Shown here one piece after another: positions 32,055-41,569 of a stretch of 64,000 nt of DNA; positions within the stretch are counted from its first letter, which is position 1; each line of letters begins with the position of its first letter. The stretch spans positions 1 to 64,000 of the forward strand of contig JBKEEF010000015.1 in assembly GCA_047975765.1 (NCBI GenBank), given 5' to 3'. Made by a program: the position numbers and the translations under genes. The notes below the pieces were generated by a model, which saw only the letters and a list, made by a program, of their open reading frames with translations, was not told where the DNA came from and ran no database searches. The stretch comes from JAQWBS01 sp047975765. GTDB lineage: Bacteria > Pseudomonadota > Alphaproteobacteria > RF32 > CAG-239.

Positions 32055-35000
32055 TTATTCTTGAGGCTGTTCTTCTTGAGCAGGAACATATTGTGCCAAA
32101 TGTTCAAGGTATGAACGTTTATCCTTGTTCAGTTTTTCAGCTTTTTTCAAAACTTCTTGATAATGTTCAGGGTTTAGTTTCTTAATTGCTTGGAAACGTC
32201 CTTCTGAATCCATCCATTCTGAAACAGCTACCGATGCTGCTTTTGAATCGAGAACAAGAGCAGGCTTGCCTTGTTTTTCATTGTCAGGATTGTTTCTGAA
32301 TAAGTTCCAAGAACCTGTGTTCACCGCCAATTGTTGGTGTCCCAAGCCTTGTCTGAGGTCAAAACCTTGAGCAATACAAGTTGAGTATGCGATAATCAAA
32401 GATGGACCGTCAAAAGCTTCTGCTTCATTAAATGCTTTGATTGTTTGCAAGTCGTTCGCACCAAAGGCAACTTGAGCAACATAAACATTACCATAAGACA
32501 TTGCCATCAAACCTAAATCTTTCTTAGCCAACTGTTTACCAGATGTTGCAAACTTAGCCACAGCACCGAAAGGTGTTGCTTTAGATTGTTGACCACCAGT
32601 ATTTGAATAAACACCAGTATCCATAACCAAAATGTTGATGTTTTTGCCAGAAGCAATAGCATGGTCAAGACCGCCAAAGCCAATGTCATATGCCCAACCG
32701 TCACCACCAATAATCCAGAGAGATTTTTTGATGAGATGATCTGCATTTGCCAAAAGTTCTTTTGCTTTGTCTGTGCCAATTTTTGCCAATTTTTCTTTGA
32801 GCTCAGCAACTCTTGCTCTTTGTGCTTCAATTTCCAAATCGTCTTTTTGTTCAGAATTCAAAAGCGCATCAACAAGTTCACTACCAAGTTCTGGACGAAG
32901 TGTTTCAAGAGCTGTTGAAGCCACTTGAAGCTGTTGATCAAGCGCAAATTTCATACCCAAACCAAATTCAGCATTATCTTCAAACAAAGAGTTTGCCCAA
33001 GCTGGTCCGTGACCTTCGGAATCTTTTGCATAAGGTGTTGTTGGAAGGTTTCCGCCATAGATTGATGAACAACCAGTTGCGTTTGCAATAACCATTCTAT
33101 CACCAAACAATTGAGTGAGGAGCTTGATATATGGTGTTTCACCACAACCAGCACAAGCACCAGAAAATTCAACAAGTGGTCTGATGAGTTGAGTTGTTTT
33201 CGGAATGTTTTTAACAACTTCATGTCTTTTGATGTATGGAAGTGTGTCAAAGAAGTTCCAGTTTTCAAGTTCTCTGTCGAAGTGATTTTCAATCACATCC
33301 ATATTAATCGCTTTTTTCTCAGGATTAGTTTTGTCTTTTGCAGGGCAAGCTGTTGTGCAGAGTCCACAACCAGTACAATCTTCAGGCGTGATTTGAAGAA
33401 TGAATTTTTTGCCAGCGAATTCTTTACCCTTATAGTCTGCAGATTTGAATCCTGCTGGAGCATTTGCCAGTTGTTCATCACTTGCAATTTTCATACGAAT
33501 AACTGCGTGAGGGCAAACAAGAGAACATTTTCCACATTGGATACAAATCTCAGATTCCCAAATAGGAACTTCTGTTGCAATACGACGTTTTTCATATTGA
33601 GTTGTTGCACTTGGCCATGTGCCATCTACAACATCTTTGAAAGCACTTACAGGAAGTTTTTCACCACGTTCTGCAATAATTTCTCCAATTACATTTTGAA
33701 CAAATTCTGGAGCATTAGCAGGAACAGGTAAAGACATTGAAACTTTTGAAGTTGCTTTTGTAGGAACTTCAATTCTGTGAAGGTGATTCAATGCTTCATC
33801 AACCGCAGCAAAGTTCTTGTCAACAATTGCTTGAGATTTTTTGCTATATGTTTTTTGAATTGCTTCTTTAATGTGTTTAATAGCTAAGTCTTTTTCAATT
33901 ACATTTGAAATTGCAAAGAAACAAGTTTGCATGATTGTATTGATTCTTGCACCCATACCTGTTGCACGAGCTACTTCAACAGCATTGATTGCATAGAGTT
34001 TAATATCTTTATCAATGATTTGTTGTTGAACTTCAATAGGTAAGTGATCCCAAACTTCATCTTTGTCATAAGGTGCATTAATCAAGAAAGTTGCACCTTT
34101 TTGAGCATATTTTACAATGTCAATTTTTTTGATGAATGGGAAGTGGTGACAAGCAACAAAGTTTGCTTCGTCAATCAAATATGCCGCACGGATTGGGTCT
34201 TTTGAAAATCTCAAGTGAGAAACAGTGATTGCACCAGCTTTCTTTGAGTCATAAACAAAATAGCCTTGACCATAAAGACCTGCATCTTCAGCAATGATTT
34301 TGATTGAGTTTTTGTTTGCACCAATTGTTCCGTCTGAACCAAGACCAACAAAAATAGCTTTAGAAACATTTTCACCTTCAGTGTCGAAGTTGCCATATTT
34401 CAAGGAAAGATTTGTAACGTCATCTTCAATACCCACAGAAAAACTGTTGATTGGTTTAATAGAAGATGCATTGTCATAAACTGCTTTTGCCATTCCTGGT
34501 GTAAATTCTTTGGAAGACAAGCCATAACGACCGCCATAAACTTTCGGTAAGAAAGAAATTTTGTTGTTGCTATATGCATCTGTCAATGTTGTAACTACAT
34601 CAAGATAAAGTGGTTCGCCAACAGAACCAGATTCTTTTGTTCTATCCAATACAGAAATCGTTTTAACAGTTGAAGGAAGTGCTTTGATGAAGCTATCTTT
34701 AGGGAATGGGCGATAAAGTCTGATTTTTACCAAGCCATATTTTCCACCATTCGCATTGAGTTTTTCCAAAACTTCTTCAGTTGTTTCAGCACTTGAACCA
34801 AGTGTAACAACAATATTTTCGGCATCTTTTGGACCAACATATTCAACAATATTATAGTGACGACCAGTGATTTTGCCAAGTTTGTTCATTTCTTCTTGAA
34901 CAATAGCTTCACATTTTTCATAAAATGGATTTGAAGCTTCACGAACTTGGAAGAAAATATCAGGGTTTTGTGCTGTTCCGCGGATGAACGGATTTTCTGG

Positions 35001-35633
35001 ATTCAAACCACGTTCTGCATTGAAATCTTTATTCACACCTTGCATCATTTTCAAAAGTTCTTCATCAGATAAAAGGCTGACTTTCTTAATTTCGTGAGAT
35101 GTTCTGAAACCGTCAAAGAAGTGCATAAATGGCAAACGAGAACGTAAGCTAGCTGTTTGAGCAATGGCTGCAAAGTCACCTGCTTCTTGAACAGAGTTTG
35201 AAGCTAAAATTGCAAAACCAGTTTGGCGAGCAGCCATAACGTCCGAATGGTCCCCAAAGATTGAAAGTGCATTTGTCGCAATGGTACGAGCAGCAACGTG
35301 CATCACAAATGGCGTAAGTTCTCCAGCAATTTTATACATATTTGGAAGCATCAAAAGCAGACCTTGAGAAGCTGTGAAAGTTGTTGTGAGCGATCCTGCT
35401 TGAACCGAACCATGACAAGCACCGGCTGCACCACCTTCTGATTGCATCTCTTGAACCTGAGGAACGACTCCCCAGATGTTTTTTTGTTTTGCGGCACTCC
35501 AAGCATCCGTCCATTCTCCCATTGGAGATGAAGGTGTAATTGGATATATAACAATAACTTCATTCATGCGGTGCGCAACAGAAGCAGTCGCTTCATTGGC
35601 ATCCATCATTCTGATATTACTTTTCTCTGCCAT
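32055..35633 (-). CDS. nifJ: Pyruvate:ferredoxin (flavodoxin) oxidoreductase, single-chain
   Basis: PFOR converts pyruvate, CoA and oxidised ferredoxin to acetyl-CoA, CO2 and reduced ferredoxin, replacing pyruvate dehydrogenase in anaerobes. The 1192-residue protein has the complete single-chain order: pyrimidine-binding domain (PITPSSPMGEWTDAW), gamma/CoA domain, and a ferredoxin domain with CIQCGKCSLVCP near residue 697 and CTGCGLCTTACP near 752. The TPP domain follows with GACAGCGETPYI, ATGCSSIYGGNLP and GDGWAYDIGFGG near 976. RBS AAAGGAAA. A near-consensus Fur box overlaps the promoter. Its product ferredoxin is the natural electron donor for an Rnf complex. Confidence 0.96.
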   Translation of the reverse strand: MAEKSNIRMMDANEATASVAHRMNEVIVIYPITPSSPMGEWTDAWSAAKQKNIWGVVPQVQEMQSEGGAAGACHGSVQAGSLTTTFTASQGLLLMLPNMYKIAGELTPFVMHVAARTIATNALSIFGDHSDVMAARQTGFAILASNSVQEAGDFAAIAQTASLRSRLPFMHFFDGFRTSHEIKKVSLLSDEELLKMMQGVNKDFNAERGLNPENPFIRGTAQNPDIFFQVREASNPFYEKCEAIVQEEMNKLGKITGRHYNIVEYVGPKDAENIVVTLGSSAETTEEVLEKLNANGGKYGLVKIRLYRPFPKDSFIKALPSTVKTISVLDRTKESGSVGEPLYLDVVTTLTDAYSNNKISFLPKVYGGRYGLSSKEFTPGMAKAVYDNASSIKPINSFSVGIEDDVTNLSLKYGNFDTEGENVSKAIFVGLGSDGTIGANKNSIKIIAEDAGLYGQGYFVYDSKKAGAITVSHLRFSKDPIRAAYLIDEANFVACHHFPFIKKIDIVKYAQKGATFLINAPYDKDEVWDHLPIEVQQQIIDKDIKLYAINAVEVARATGMGARINTIMQTCFFAISNVIEKDLAIKHIKEAIQKTYSKKSQAIVDKNFAAVDEALNHLHRIEVPTKATSKVSMSLPVPANAPEFVQNVIGEIIAERGEKLPVSAFKDVVDGTWPSATTQYEKRRIATEVPIWESEICIQCGKCSLVCPHAVIRMKIASDEQLANAPAGFKSADYKGKEFAGKKFILQITPEDCTGCGLCTTACPAKDKTNPEKKAINMDVIENHFDRELENWNFFDTLPYIKRHEVVKNIPKTTQLIRPLVEFSGACAGCGETPYIKLLTQLFGDRMVIANATGCSSIYGGNLPTTPYAKDSEGHGPAWANSLFEDNAEFGLGMKFALDQQLQVASTALETLRPELGSELVDALLNSEQKDDLEIEAQRARVAELKEKLAKIGTDKAKELLANADHLIKKSLWIIGGDGWAYDIGFGGLDHAIASGKNINILVMDTGVYSNTGGQQSKATPFGAVAKFATSGKQLAKKDLGLMAMSYGNVYVAQVAFGANDLQTIKAFNEAEAFDGPSLIIAYSTCIAQGFDLRQGLGHQQLAVNTGSWNLFRNNPDNEKQGKPALVLDSKAASVAVSEWMDSEGRFQAIKKLNPEHYQEVLKKAEKLNKDKRSYLEHLAQYVPAQEEQPQE

Positions 35634-35674
35634 TTTAGTTTCCTTTACATATTAATTAAAACTTATTTGAAAAT

Positions 35675-35703
35675 CATAATGATTATCATTTTCTTGTATA
35701 ATA
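35675..35703 (-). promoter_or_regulatory. Fur box and -10 element of the PFOR gene
   Basis: On the minus strand GAAAATGATAATCATTATG (35693 to 35675) matches 17 of 19 positions of the E. coli-type Fur box; its central 13 bases are a perfect inverted repeat. A TATTAT -10 candidate (35698-35703) lies just upstream, so bound Fur would cover the start site. Confidence 0.75.
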
Positions 35704-35753
35704 CCTATAAAATATAAAAAATCTATAAAAATTTTATTATAGAATATCTTTTT

Positions 35754-35978
35754 TTAATTTTTTAGGTAGTCGACGGTTTCCTCAATGAATTTGAAAACAA
35801 CGTCTAAAATATCGTCATCAACTTCTTCAGTATCTTTTCCAACTTCTTTAGCAACATTATCAATTGTTGTGCTTGCTGTTTCTGGTGTCGGTTCTATTTT
35901 TTCATCAATAAAGATGACTTTTACTACAAGAGCAACAAAAGCAAAAATAATTATTCCGAAGAAAAATTTTTTTAACAT
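35754..35978 (-). CDS. Hypothetical small membrane protein
   Basis: The 74-residue protein has a basic start (MLKKF), one hydrophobic helix (about 5-24) and an acidic, Thr/Glu/Asp-rich tail. It follows holC by 16 bases and probably belongs to the hflK-hflC-degP-holC transcript. No family recognised. Confidence 0.5.
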   Translation of the reverse strand: MLKKFFFGIIIFAFVALVVKVIFIDEKIEPTPETASTTIDNVAKEVGKDTEEVDDDILDVVFKFIEETVDYLKN

Positions 35979-35994
35979 ATTTTAGTCTCCATTT

Positions 35995-36450
35995 TTATTG
36001 TTTTTGTATCCATTTTCCAGAACTGTCTTGTTGCCAATAAAATAGCTCCAAATTATTAGTTTTCAAGTCTTTCCAGAATTGTCTTGCTTGATCAAGAGCT
36101 GTTGAGGAATTGCCATCGAAAATGTTTAATATTCTCGAATAAACAGATGCTTCCTCAAAGTTGCAAGAGGCTCCATCAACAAGAAAAAGCATCTCACTAT
36201 GATTTGGATTTTCATCATCACAGCTCAAAAAAACAGGTTGCATTTCTGCAAAACCATCTTTTTTAGTACCATGAGGCAGAAAAGACAAGTTTTGATATGT
36301 CCAAAGCAATGTGTTGATTTTTTCTAGATTTTCTTCTTTCCCAACTTTGATTTTTATTTTCTTTCCCGTTTCATAAGCCTTTTCAATAAGCTTTGGAAGA
36401 ACCATATCTAAGTTTTGAGTTTGGAGATGATAAAAATCGATTCTTGTCAT
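35995..36450 (-). CDS. holC: DNA polymerase III chi subunit
   Basis: HolC links the clamp-loader complex to SSB. The 151-residue protein starts with TRIDFYHLQTQNLDMVLPKL, the usual opening of the family, and has LLWTYQNLSFLPHG, the conserved W-x5-FLPHG region (about residues 49-61). The C-terminal ALDQARQFWKDLK and YWQQDSSGKW also fit. It overlaps degP by 4 bases (ATGA). Confidence 0.88.
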   Translation of the reverse strand: MTRIDFYHLQTQNLDMVLPKLIEKAYETGKKIKIKVGKEENLEKINTLLWTYQNLSFLPHGTKKDGFAEMQPVFLSCDDENPNHSEMLFLVDGASCNFEEASVYSRILNIFDGNSSTALDQARQFWKDLKTNNLELFYWQQDSSGKWIQKQ

Positions 36451-37835
36451 TGTTTTTTCAACTTTAATGCCACAAAATTAACAGTGTCTTTGCTTTGAAC
36501 CAAGAGAAGAACAGGGCGATTGTTTTCTCTTTTAGCATCTGCTACATATTTTTTCATATCATCAATAGAAAATAAATCTTTCTTGTCAATTTTAACAATA
36601 ACATCACCTACAACAATTCCCTTGTTGGCAGCATCAGAGTTTTCAACAACATTGGTTACAACTAAGCCACTAACATTTTTAGTTAGACCATATTTCAATG
36701 TCATTTCTTCATCAACAAGTACAAGATTTATTCCAAGTTCAGGAATAAAAGATTGTTCTCTAGATTCTTGTTGAACAACAGGTTTATCGTCTTCTTTTTT
36801 AGATTCAATTGGCATTCCTTCAATGGTCATATTAAGCGAAATTTTTTGTTTATTTCTCCATATTTCAACTTTGACAGTTTTACCAATTTTTGTTTCAGCA
36901 ACAAGGCGGGAAAGACTTTTAGTATTATCAATTTCTGTGCCATCAAAACTCAAAATAACATCACCAACAGCAAGTCCTGCTTTTTGTGCTGGAGCATTTT
37001 CAGAAAAACCAGAAATGATAATTCCTTGTCCTTCTTTCAAGCCTAGAGAAGTTGATATTTCAGAATTATTAGGTTGAACTTTAACACCAATCCAGCCACG
37101 TTTAACTTCGCCATGGGCTTTGAGCTGTTCAATCACCCATTTTGCCAGATTTATTGGAATAGCAAAACCAATTCCCATACTTCCGCCGTTTGTTGAGAAA
37201 ATAGCGGAATTAATTCCAATAATTTCCTCATTCATATTAAACATTGGTCCACCAGAGTTTCCTCTGTTGATAGAAGCATCGGTTTGTAAGAAGTCGTCAT
37301 AGTTTCCACTATCAATATCACGAGATTTTGCAGAAATAATCCCTTTAGTCACACTTCCACCAAGTCCGAAAGGATTACCAATTGCTAAAACCCATTCACC
37401 AACTTTAGTTTTATCAGAGTCTCCAAAAACAACAGGTTTAAGAGGTGTCTTTGGTGAAATTTTTAAAAGAGCTATATCTGTTTTTTCATCAATTCCGATG
37501 ATTTTGGCATCGTAAGTTCTATTGTCATAAGTTGTTGCTTTGATGCTCACCGCTTCGTCAATCACATGCTTATTGGTCACAATGAAACCATCTGCTGAGA
37601 TAACAAAACCAGATCCTGCAGGCGTATGTTTTGAACTTTTTGATGTCCCATCAAGAAGTTCAAGTTCTTCTTGCTCCACAGTTGTTCTGTCAACTTCTGT
37701 TGTGATATTGACCACTGTTGGCATCAAGTTTTCAACCATAACCGTAAAGTCTGGCAATGCCGTTTGAGCCTTTGCCCCGAAGGAACAAAGACTCAATATT
37801 GCAGCAATCTTAATAAACAATAATTTTTTAAGCAT
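36447..37835 (-). CDS. degP: Do-family periplasmic serine protease (DegP/HtrA)
   Basis: This periplasmic protease/chaperone degrades misfolded envelope proteins. The 462-residue protein has a signal peptide ending at AKAQ (about residue 24), a trypsin-like domain with catalytic His90 (VTNKHVID), Asp120 (KTDIALLK) and Ser194 (RGNSGGP), and two PDZ domains (about 245-335 and 370-455). It follows hflC by 5 bases; hflK-hflC-degP is a conserved alphaproteobacterial cluster. Confidence 0.96.
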   Translation of the reverse strand: MLKKLLFIKIAAILSLCSFGAKAQTALPDFTVMVENLMPTVVNITTEVDRTTVEQEELELLDGTSKSSKHTPAGSGFVISADGFIVTNKHVIDEAVSIKATTYDNRTYDAKIIGIDEKTDIALLKISPKTPLKPVVFGDSDKTKVGEWVLAIGNPFGLGGSVTKGIISAKSRDIDSGNYDDFLQTDASINRGNSGGPMFNMNEEIIGINSAIFSTNGGSMGIGFAIPINLAKWVIEQLKAHGEVKRGWIGVKVQPNNSEISTSLGLKEGQGIIISGFSENAPAQKAGLAVGDVILSFDGTEIDNTKSLSRLVAETKIGKTVKVEIWRNKQKISLNMTIEGMPIESKKEDDKPVVQQESREQSFIPELGINLVLVDEEMTLKYGLTKNVSGLVVTNVVENSDAANKGIVVGDVIVKIDKKDLFSIDDMKKYVADAKRENNRPVLLLVQSKDTVNFVALKLKKQ

Positions 37836-37840
37836 GCTTT

Positions 37841-38719
37841 TTAGTTTCCTGTTTTAAGCGTTTTCTTAAAGAAATCAAAAAATTCGCTGTCTGGAGAAAT
37901 GACCAAAGATGTTTCTGAATCAGCTAAAGCATGTTTATAAGCTTCCAAAGAGCGATAGAAAGCATAGAATTTTGGGTCTGAGTTTGCTGTCTTTGTCAAC
38001 AAAGTAATCGCTTCTTTATCGCCTTGACCTCTCAAAATTTCAGACTGTTTGTTTGCTTCTGCTAAAATGATAACTCTTTCTTTGTCTGCTTGAGCTGTAA
38101 TTTCTTTAGCTTTTTGTTCACCTTGAGCACGAAATTCTTTAGCTTCTCTTTCTCTTTCCGCTTTCATACGTTCATTGATAGATTGCAAAACACTATTTGG
38201 CAAATCGGCACGGCGAATGCGAACATCAACCACTTTCACACCAATTTCTTCAGCATCTTTCATCACACCACTACGAATGTTTTTCATAATTTGATTTCTT
38301 TTAACAGACAAAAGCTCTGGTAAAGTGACTTGACCTAAGACACGACGAACAGAAGAGTTAACAATTTCTTCCAATTTACTACGTGCTTGAACTTCGGTTC
38401 TAACGGTTTTGTAATACTTCAAAGGATCAACTATTTGATAACGTGTGAAGCTATCCACTTCAAGACGTTTTTGGTCTTTTAGAATAATACTTTGAGCAGG
38501 AGGGTCCAAACGGAGCAATCTCTTATCATAGTAAACCAAGTTTTGAATGAAAGGGGTTTTGAATTTTAACCCTGGTTCTTTAACCACTCTTACTGGGTCA
38601 CCAAATTGTAGGACTAAAACTTGTTCAGCTTGTCCAACGATATAGAGTGAATTTAAAGCCGTGAAAACAAGAACTGCTAAAACGACCAATACTGAAATTT
38701 TAAATTTAGATAACATCAT
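37841..38719 (-). CDS. hflC: HflC, FtsH modulator (SPFH family)
   Basis: HflC forms with HflK a large membrane-anchored cage around the FtsH protease. The 292-residue protein has an N-terminal membrane anchor (about 8-27), the SPFH domain beginning EQVLVLQFGDPVRVV, and a long helical segment rich in K, E and A (MKAEREREAKEFRAQG, about residues 185-250). It lies 10 bases downstream of hflK. Confidence 0.95.
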   Translation of the reverse strand: MMLSKFKISVLVVLAVLVFTALNSLYIVGQAEQVLVLQFGDPVRVVKEPGLKFKTPFIQNLVYYDKRLLRLDPPAQSIILKDQKRLEVDSFTRYQIVDPLKYYKTVRTEVQARSKLEEIVNSSVRRVLGQVTLPELLSVKRNQIMKNIRSGVMKDAEEIGVKVVDVRIRRADLPNSVLQSINERMKAEREREAKEFRAQGEQKAKEITAQADKERVIILAEANKQSEILRGQGDKEAITLLTKTANSDPKFYAFYRSLEAYKHALADSETSLVISPDSEFFDFFKKTLKTGN

Positions 38720-38729
38720 TCTGGTCTCC

Positions 38730-39812
38730 TTAGTTTAACTTGTTGAGTGGAAGAATTGGCAAAGGATTAGCACCCTTTGAAGAAGGATCAACAATAACTT
38801 TGTTGGAATTCTTAATTACTTCTTCCATTGTTTCGAGATATAGCTTTTTCGCAGTAACTTCACGTCCCTGTTTGTAAGCATCATAAACAGCTAAATATCT
38901 ATCCATTTCACCTTGAGCTTTGTTGAGAACGCTTTCTTTGTAAGCTTCTGCATCGTTAACAATTTGTGCAGATTCACCTCTAGCTTGAGGAATGATTTGG
39001 TTGCGATAAGCTTGAGCTTGATTTTGGAATTTTTCCATATCTGCTTTTGCTCTTTGAACTTCGTTGAAGGCATCAACAACTTGTTGTGGAGGATCAGCTT
39101 TTTGCATTTTCACACGAACAATTTGAATACCAGAATTAAATTCATTGAGAAGTGCTTGAAGTTCAGTTTTCGTTTCATCTTCAAGTCTGCCACGATCTTC
39201 AGTGATAATTGCTTGCATTTTAGATTGTCCAACAATTTCTCTCAAAACAGATTGTGCCGCAACATAAACCGTTTGCTCAGGATCACGAACGCTGAAAAGG
39301 TAATCTTTTGCGTTTTTGATTTTCCAAACAACTGTCAAGTTGATATCCACAATATTTTCGTCACCAGTCAACATATGGCTTTCAGTGAAGTTGTCATAAG
39401 CTGAGGAAGCATTATTGCTAACACGATACATTCTGTTGTTGCTTGATATATCATTATATGAACCTCTAGAACTTTCACCTAAAGTGAAGCTTCTTTCTTG
39501 AGATTGATTAACTTTTTCGACAGTTTCAATAGGGTATGGCAAGTGGTAACGAAGACCAGACTCTGTTGTATCTTTGTATGCTCCAAAACGAAGTACAACG
39601 CCTTGTTCGTTAGGTTCAACTTGATAAAACCCTGAAAGTGCCCAAAGGGTTACGAGGGCGAAGAAAATCCACTTAATTTTGAATTCGATATTATTATTTC
39701 CATCGTTCTTTTTCACAAATTTTGTGAAGTCTTCAACTTTGGCTTTTTTTTCGGATTTTTTATTGTCATTCCAAGGGGTTTCATCATCCCAAGGATTATT
39801 TCCTTTCGTCAT
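38730..39812 (-). CDS. hflK: HflK, FtsH modulator (SPFH family)
   Basis: The 360-residue protein has the cytoplasmic N-terminal GNNPWDDETPWNDNK typical of HflK, a single membrane helix (about 48-64), an SPFH domain (PNEQGVVLRFGAYKDTTESG), the DPPQQVVDAFNEVQRA helix and a C-terminal coiled region. It heads the hflK-hflC-degP-holC operon; the promoter must lie in the AT-rich gap 39813-39920 shared with the divergent mrp locus. Confidence 0.95.
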   Translation of the reverse strand: MTKGNNPWDDETPWNDNKKSEKKAKVEDFTKFVKKNDGNNNIEFKIKWIFFALVTLWALSGFYQVEPNEQGVVLRFGAYKDTTESGLRYHLPYPIETVEKVNQSQERSFTLGESSRGSYNDISSNNRMYRVSNNASSAYDNFTESHMLTGDENIVDINLTVVWKIKNAKDYLFSVRDPEQTVYVAAQSVLREIVGQSKMQAIITEDRGRLEDETKTELQALLNEFNSGIQIVRVKMQKADPPQQVVDAFNEVQRAKADMEKFQNQAQAYRNQIIPQARGESAQIVNDAEAYKESVLNKAQGEMDRYLAVYDAYKQGREVTAKKLYLETMEEVIKNSNKVIVDPSSKGANPLPILPLNKLN

Positions 39813-39920
39813 ATTAATTTCCTCTGGTTATTTTATCCTAAGTAATTATATATAATAATTGTTACGCATTTACAATAAATGATGACATTCTATTAACAAC
39901 CAGCATAAGAGGAAAATTTG

Positions 39921-40112
39921 ATGTTAAAGCAAGTCAAAGATATTGTAACTAAGTACTATAAATCTGGACAAATTAAGTCTATTGATATCGAAAACAGAAG
40001 TGTCTATATTGATATTATTGGGCAAGATTTAGAAAAAATTGATGAAAAGATGAAAAAAGAAATATATAATCTCTCTGTTGAAAAGGTTTCTGTTATTCAT
40101 CTAAAAGGGTAA
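39921..40112 (+). CDS. Stand-alone paralogue of the Mrp N-terminal domain
   Basis: This 63-residue protein aligns along its whole length with the first 65 residues of the downstream Mrp: both share DIVT, a Tyr at the same place, an IIG strand, DEK, an IY-x-L helix and KVS-x-IH. Its ATG at 39921 has GAGG nine bases upstream. It is a small alpha/beta domain in the position occupied in many Mrp proteins by a MIP18-like domain, but it lacks the ATPase. It arose most simply by tandem duplication of the 5' part of mrp. It ends 36 bases before mrp and is probably co-transcribed. Confidence 0.7.
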   Translation: MLKQVKDIVTKYYKSGQIKSIDIENRSVYIDIIGQDLEKIDEKMKKEIYNLSVEKVSVIHLKG

Positions 40113-40148
40113 TAACCCCTTAGATTCAATAGTTTTGAAAGGACTATC

Positions 40149-41156
40149 ATGGAAAAAAAGATTAGGGATATTGTAACAAGTTTTTACGAAGAAGAAAAAC
40201 TTGAAGCCGTTAAATTGCTTAATAATCGTGTGATTATTACCATCATTGGTGAAAATGTTGATGAACAAGCGGATGAAAAAATTAAGCAAAAAATTTATGA
40301 TTTGGGTACAATCGACAAAGTTTCAATCATTCACACGGCTGAAAAAACACCTCAATCGACTGGATCTGCTAGTCCTTTTGAAGAAAAGTGGAAAATCAAT
40401 GGTGTTAAAAAAATTATAGGAGTAGCTTCTGGAAAAGGTGGGGTGGGAAAATCCACAACATCTGTTAATTTAGCATTAGCACTTGCAAATTTAGGCAAAA
40501 AAGTTGCTCTTTTTGACGCGGATATTTATGGTCCTTCTGTTCCAACAATGCTTGGTTATGCAGATGAACAAGCAGAATCTTTGGACGGTAAAGTGCTTGA
40601 ACCTTTTATGAATATGGGAATTGCCTCCATGTCCATTGGTGCATTGATTGGTAAAGATAGCCCAGTCATTTGGCGAGGAATTAAGGCCGCTGGCGCGATT
40701 GAACAAATTATCACAGGCACAAAATGGGGCGAAATTGATATTATGGTTGTTGATATGCCTCCAGGAACAGGTGATATTCAACTCACAATGTCTCAAAAAA
40801 TGGATTTTGATGGCATGGTTATTGTTTCTACACCGCAAGATATTGCTTTGATAGATGCAATCAAAGGTGTGAATATGTTCAAAAAAGTTGATGTTCCAAT
40901 TCTCGGAATTGTTGAAAATATGAGCTATTATATTTGTGAAAACTGTGGTACGAGAGCAGATATTTTCGGGCACGAAGGGGCTAAAAAAACAGCTGAAAAA
41001 CTGGGTGTTAAATTCCTTGGTGAAGTTCCATTACATTTGAATATTCGTGAAAATGCAGATAATGGTACACCAATTGTTTTTGCTGAACCAGAAGGTAAAT
41101 TTACCAAAATCTATGAAGAAATTGCAGAAAAAGTTACCGAAGGTTTAGAGGCCTAA
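40149..41156 (+). CDS. mrp: Mrp/ApbC family iron-sulfur carrier ATPase
   Basis: Mrp binds and transfers [4Fe-4S] clusters to apo-proteins. The 335-residue protein has an N-terminal domain (about 1-65), the deviant Walker A GKGGVGKST near residue 97, DADIYGPSVPTMLG, VVDMPPGTGDIQ, and the CxxC cluster site in YYICENCG near residue 260. AAAGGA precedes the ATG. The many Fe-S enzymes in the window (PFOR, RnfC, NrdG) fit the need for it. Confidence 0.95.
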   Translation: MEKKIRDIVTSFYEEEKLEAVKLLNNRVIITIIGENVDEQADEKIKQKIYDLGTIDKVSIIHTAEKTPQSTGSASPFEEKWKINGVKKIIGVASGKGGVGKSTTSVNLALALANLGKKVALFDADIYGPSVPTMLGYADEQAESLDGKVLEPFMNMGIASMSIGALIGKDSPVIWRGIKAAGAIEQIITGTKWGEIDIMVVDMPPGTGDIQLTMSQKMDFDGMVIVSTPQDIALIDAIKGVNMFKKVDVPILGIVENMSYYICENCGTRADIFGHEGAKKTAEKLGVKFLGEVPLHLNIRENADNGTPIVFAEPEGKFTKIYEEIAEKVTEGLEA

Positions 41157-41159
41157 GTT

Positions 41160-41504
41160 ATGGCAACAACACAAGATTTTATTGACTATATATATGAGCA
41201 ACTAGGTGAGGTAAGTGGACTTTCTCATCGAAAAATGTTCGGCGAATGTATGATGTATGTGAATGCTAAACCTTTGCTGTTGGTTTGCGATAATACGGTT
41301 TTCGTAAAAAAACGTGAAGAAACTTTAGCCCTTTTCGAAGATTTTGGATATTCTGCTTATGAAGGAATTCCTTATCCAGGGGCAAGACCTCATTATGTTA
41401 TGGATATTGATGAAAAAGATTTTGCAGTTGAAATGCTTAAACTTCTAGATAAACTTTTGCCTTTTCCTAAACCTAAAAAGAAAAAAATTAAAGTGATTTT
41501 TTAG
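41160..41504 (+). CDS. TfoX/Sxy N-terminal domain protein
   Basis: The 114-residue protein matches the TfoX N-terminal domain: LGEVSGLSHRKMFGECMMYV, LLVCDNTVFVK and PYPGARPHYVMD are at the expected spacing. In gamma-proteobacteria TfoX activates competence genes, but stand-alone N-domain proteins are widespread and mostly uncharacterised. It has a lysine-rich C-terminus. It starts 3 bases after mrp and is in the same operon. Confidence 0.85.
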   Translation: MATTQDFIDYIYEQLGEVSGLSHRKMFGECMMYVNAKPLLLVCDNTVFVKKREETLALFEDFGYSAYEGIPYPGARPHYVMDIDEKDFAVEMLKLLDKLLPFPKPKKKKIKVIF

Positions 41505-41515
41505 AAATTTTTATA

Positions 41516-41540
41516 GATTCCCAATCAAGTTGGGAATGAC
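41516..41540. repeat. Dispersed palindromic repeat, GATTCCCAA type
   Basis: GATTCCCAATCAAGTTGGGA followed by ATGAC is identical over at least 20 bases to the unit at 4158-4177. It lies in the gap between the converging TfoX-like gene and the M48 protease gene, where it may also act as a weak terminator. Confidence 0.8.
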
Positions 41541-41569
41541 AGATAAAAAACTGAAGATAAACAAATAGA

